7,827 nt of DNA, from contig JAFNGD010000194.1 of NCBI GenBank assembly GCA_017885365.1, forward strand, positions 1-7,827. Reading direction: 5' to 3'. A program made the translations under genes and the position numbers. Each line of letters opens with the position of its first letter. Positions within the stretch are counted from its first letter, which is position 1. Below are positions 5,973-7,827 of the stretch, piece by piece. This stretch comes from Nitrospirota bacterium (GTDB taxonomy: Bacteria > Nitrospirota > UBA9217). The notes under the pieces are model-generated. The model had not been told where the DNA came from. It searched no databases and worked only from the letters and a program-made list of their open reading frames with translations.

Positions 5973-6794
5973 ATGCAATATCGCAAGAGCGAGATCCGGG
6001 CCGGCGCTTTCATCCTGACATCCTTCGTCATCACGGTAGTCATGCTTTTTTCCGTAAGCGACCTCCAGGGCATCTTCAAGAAGAGGAAGGAATACAAGGT
6101 CCTCTTCCTGTCGAACGACGGCCTCGAAAAGCACGCGAACGTCCGCATTTCCGGCATCCGCATCGGCAGGGTCAGCAACATGCGGGTGGTCCCCGAGCTC
6201 GGCAACAAGGTTGAACTGACGCTCGACGTGTTCGAGGACGCGGTGATCAAGGAGGACGTCAAGGCCTCCATCAAGACGCTTGGGCTGGTGGGCAAGAAAT
6301 ACGTCGACATCAGCGGAGGAACGCCGAGTGCGAAGCCGCTGAGGCCGGGCGCGGTCCTCTACGGCGAGGAATCCCTCAAGATGGAGGACCTCACCAGGAT
6401 GGCAATGGAGGTCGTGGGCAAATTGCAGGGTGTTGCGCAGAACATCGAGAAGATCGTACAAAACGTGGAACGGACCGTCGGCGATCCCGCGCTGGCGAAG
6501 AACATCAAGGGCGCGGTGCAGAATGTGAACGAGATCACCGAGAACGTCAAGGTGATGACCTCGAGCAAGGACGAGGTCGCGGAGACGCTCAAGAACCTGC
6601 CCGATCTGCTCAAGAAGGTCGACGCCAGCGTCGCCAATCTCAAGGAGATCACCGAAAAGACCGATAAGCTCGTGGGCGAGAACCGGAAGAACGTGGACGC
6701 GACCATGGAGAATGTGAAAGAGATCACGAACAATCTGAAGGAAATGACCGACGATGTGAAGAAACATCCGTGGAAGCTTATTCGAAAACCGTGA
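5973..6794 (+). CDS. mlaD: MlaD family protein (MCE domain) with long helical C-terminus
   Basis: This 273-residue periplasmic lipid-binding component is anchored by one N-terminal transmembrane helix at about residues 8-28 (IRAGAFILTSFVITVVMLFS). An MCE domain follows at about 42-120, from YKVLFLSNDGLEKHANVRIS through GIRIGRVSNM to LGLVGKKYVDISGG. The rest (about 135-270) is predicted helical and rich in Asn, Glu, Lys and Val, with near-repeats NVNEITENVKVM, NLKEITEKTDKL and NVKEITNNLKEM that suggest a coiled coil or amphipathic rod. E. coli MlaD has only about 183 residues, so the tail is an extra of the kind seen in longer MCE proteins. GAGGT at 5962-5966, 6 nt before the ATG, fixes the start. 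MlaD hexamers sit on MlaE in the known complex. The 109 bp between mlaF and mlaD hold no gene that I can support. Confidence 0.92.
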   Translation: MQYRKSEIRAGAFILTSFVITVVMLFSVSDLQGIFKKRKEYKVLFLSNDGLEKHANVRISGIRIGRVSNMRVVPELGNKVELTLDVFEDAVIKEDVKASIKTLGLVGKKYVDISGGTPSAKPLRPGAVLYGEESLKMEDLTRMAMEVVGKLQGVAQNIEKIVQNVERTVGDPALAKNIKGAVQNVNEITENVKVMTSSKDEVAETLKNLPDLLKKVDASVANLKEITEKTDKLVGENRKNVDATMENVKEITNNLKEMTDDVKKHPWKLIRKP

Positions 6795-6799
6795 GAAAC

Positions 6800-6917
6800 A
6801 GTAATTGGGTCATTAAGTCATCAGTGATTCAGTTATTAGATGGTCAGGCGCAACAATCACTGATCACTCGTTACTACGTACCGATTCCTGATCACTGATT
6901 ACTAATCACCAATTACT
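6800..6917. repeat. 118-bp palindromic, MITE-like element of heptad units
   Basis: This begins 5 bp after the mlaD stop. The outer ends are AGTAATTGG (6800-6808) and CCAATTACT (6909-6917), a perfect 9-bp inverted repeat. ATCAGTGAT (6820-6828) and ATCACTGAT (6891-6899) are a second perfect 9-bp pair, and arm 6800-6828 matches the complement of 6891-6917 at 25 of 29 columns with two gaps. The right half contains nine 7-bp units in exact register from 6856 to 6918 (for example ATCACTG, ATTACTA, ATCACCA, ATTACTC). The left half has AGTNAT units at 7-8-bp spacing. It carries no gene. The left arm is homologous to the arm before mlaF. It has no G+C-rich stem or T run, so it is not an ordinary terminator. 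Confidence 0.8.
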
Positions 6918-6921
6918 CAGC

Positions 6922-6926
6922 AGGAG
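6922..6926 (+). promoter_or_regulatory. Ribosome binding site of hisS that supports the TTG start
   Basis: AGGAG lies 6 nt before TTG at 6933-6935 and 4 nt after the end of the palindromic element. No ATG or GTG suits it better, and the protein read from this TTG has the normal HisRS N-terminus. Confidence 0.75.
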
Positions 6927-6932
6927 CATACA

Positions 6933-7827
6933 TTGAGCATTCAGGCGATCAAAGGGGTCAAGGATGTGCTGCCGGAGGACATGCCCGCATGGCAGCATCT
7001 GGAGACCACGGCGCGCAAGCTCTTCGAGGACTACGGGTTTTCCGAGGTCCGCGTGCCGGTGTTCGAGTACACAGAGCTCTTTGCGCGCAGCATCGGCGCT
7101 TCCACGGACATCGTGGAGAAGGAGATGTACACCTTCGAGGACCGCGACGGCAGGAAGATCACGCTCCGGCCGGAGGGGACCGCGGGAGTGGTGCGGGCGT
7201 TCATCGAGCACAAGCTGTACGCCGACAGCCAGCTGGTGAAGCTCTACTATCTCGGCCCCATGTTCCGGCATGAGCGTCCGCAGAAGGGACGGTACCGGCA
7301 GTTCTATCAGATCGGCGTCGAGGCCCTGGGGGGAACGCACCCCTACGTGGACATCGACATCCTGGTCATGCTCCACCGGCTGTTCGCACGGCTGGGCATC
7401 ACCGGGCTCACCCTCCAGGTGAACTCCCTGGGCGATGCCGAATGCCGCGGGGGGTACCGCGACGCGCTCAAGGCATATCTCCAGGCAAAGCTCCCGTCCC
7501 TCTGCGCGGACTGCCAGCGCAGGTACGAGACGAATCCGCTCCGGGTGCTTGACTGCAAGGTGGATGCTGATAAGTTCGGCGATTCGCCGGTCATGCTGGA
7601 TTATCTCTGCAGCGGCTGCAAGGACCATTTCACTGCGGTAGAGGGCGGGCTCAAGAAGCTTGGCATTCCCTTCGTGGTCAACCCGCGGCTGGTGCGCGGC
7701 TTGGACTATTACACCAGGACGACTTTCGAACTGGTCATGGAACACGCAGGGGCCCAGAACACCGTGGCAGCCGGCGGGCGGTACGACGGGCTGGTGAAGG
7801 AGATCGGCGGCCCGGCCATTCCGGGCA
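6933..7827 (+). CDS. hisS: Histidyl-tRNA synthetase, N-terminal part (runs off the window)
   Basis: Read from TTG at 6933, the frame stays open to the window edge (298 codons). The protein starts SIQAIKGVKDVLPED, the standard HisRS beginning, and has motif 1 around GFSEVRVPVFEYTELF, LRPEGTAGVVRAF, motif 2 MFRHERPQKGRYRQFYQ from residue 110, the HisA motif LVRGLDYYTRTTFE from 253 (R255), and AAGGRYDGL from 279. It charges tRNA-His in the cytoplasm. The end of the catalytic core and the anticodon-binding domain lie beyond the window. Between motif 2 and the HisA motif, cysteine pairs C191/C194 (CADC) and C226/C229 (CSGC), plus C208, could bind a metal; that is inference. The start uses TTG with a strong AGGAG. 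It is probably functionally unrelated to the mla genes, and a palindromic element separates the two. Confidence 0.95.
   Translation, partial: MSIQAIKGVKDVLPEDMPAWQHLETTARKLFEDYGFSEVRVPVFEYTELFARSIGASTDIVEKEMYTFEDRDGRKITLRPEGTAGVVRAFIEHKLYADSQLVKLYYLGPMFRHERPQKGRYRQFYQIGVEALGGTHPYVDIDILVMLHRLFARLGITGLTLQVNSLGDAECRGGYRDALKAYLQAKLPSLCADCQRRYETNPLRVLDCKVDADKFGDSPVMLDYLCSGCKDHFTAVEGGLKKLGIPFVVNPRLVRGLDYYTRTTFELVMEHAGAQNTVAAGGRYDGLVKEIGGPAIPG

Noticed and set aside
5787..6767. 326-codon minus-strand open frame opposite mlaD
   Set aside because: The composition (runs of Leu, His, Asp and Val) reflects the complement of the helical mlaD tail. The + strand frame has a clear MCE domain and a ribosome binding site.
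6800..6917. CRISPR array
   Set aside because: The units are 7-8 bp and adjoin directly without unique spacers, and the structure is palindromic as a whole.

Overview
The window looks like a stretch of chromosome from a G+C-rich, Gram-negative (diderm) bacterium. The protein-coding parts are visibly rich in G+C, and the MlaE/MlaF/MlaD set belongs to bacteria with an outer membrane. The gene mix (HD-GYP, CAAX-type M48 protease, GAF-SpoIIE partner switch, Mla, free-standing four-helix-bundle protein) would suit a Desulfobacterota- or Nitrospirota-like lineage. No marker in the window settles this, so the taxonomy is only a guess. All genes supported here are on the + strand.

Layout: (1) 1-186, the last 61 codons of an HD-GYP (cyclic-di-GMP phosphodiesterase type) protein. 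(2) 242-1486, a membrane M48/Ste24-like zinc protease behind a good sigma70-like promoter whose predicted start point is the A of the ATG. (3) 1471-1541, a palindrome built of 7-bp units. (4) 1597-3682, a three-gene partner-switching module: GAF-SpoIIE phosphatase, RsbW-like ATPase/kinase and STAS antagonist. It too starts at a promoter that predicts a leaderless mRNA. (5) 3794-6794, the inner-membrane core of an Mla lipid transporter: mlaE permease, mlaF ATPase and mlaD MCE protein. (6) Between mlaE and mlaF sits a lower-G+C gene for a four-helix-bundle (23S rRNA intervening-sequence/S23 family) protein, bracketed by inverted repeats. (7) 6800-6917, a gene-less palindromic element of the same repeat family. 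(8) 6933 to the end, the 5' part of hisS, opening with a TTG codon.

How the genes work together: the phosphatase, kinase and antagonist should form a signalling switch in which the GAF-SpoIIE protein dephosphorylates the STAS protein and the RsbW-like protein phosphorylates or binds it. No sigma factor is present, so the output is unknown. Its STAS protein lies directly before mlaE, and STAS proteins (MlaB) are normal subunits of Mla complexes, so a link is possible but unproven. MlaE, MlaF and MlaD would form the ABC transporter moving phospholipids between the inner membrane and the periplasm. MlaC and MlaA are not in the window.

The most unusual signal is the repeat family. The arms on both sides of the four-helix-bundle gene match each other as inverted repeats (25 of 37 positions, ungapped), and one arm also matches the 118-bp palindrome after mlaD (33 of 40 columns). 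The units are 7-8 bp long, roughly AGTNAT on one arm and ATNACT on the other. This looks like a small element family with one gene-carrying copy and one gene-less (MITE-like) copy a few kilobases apart.
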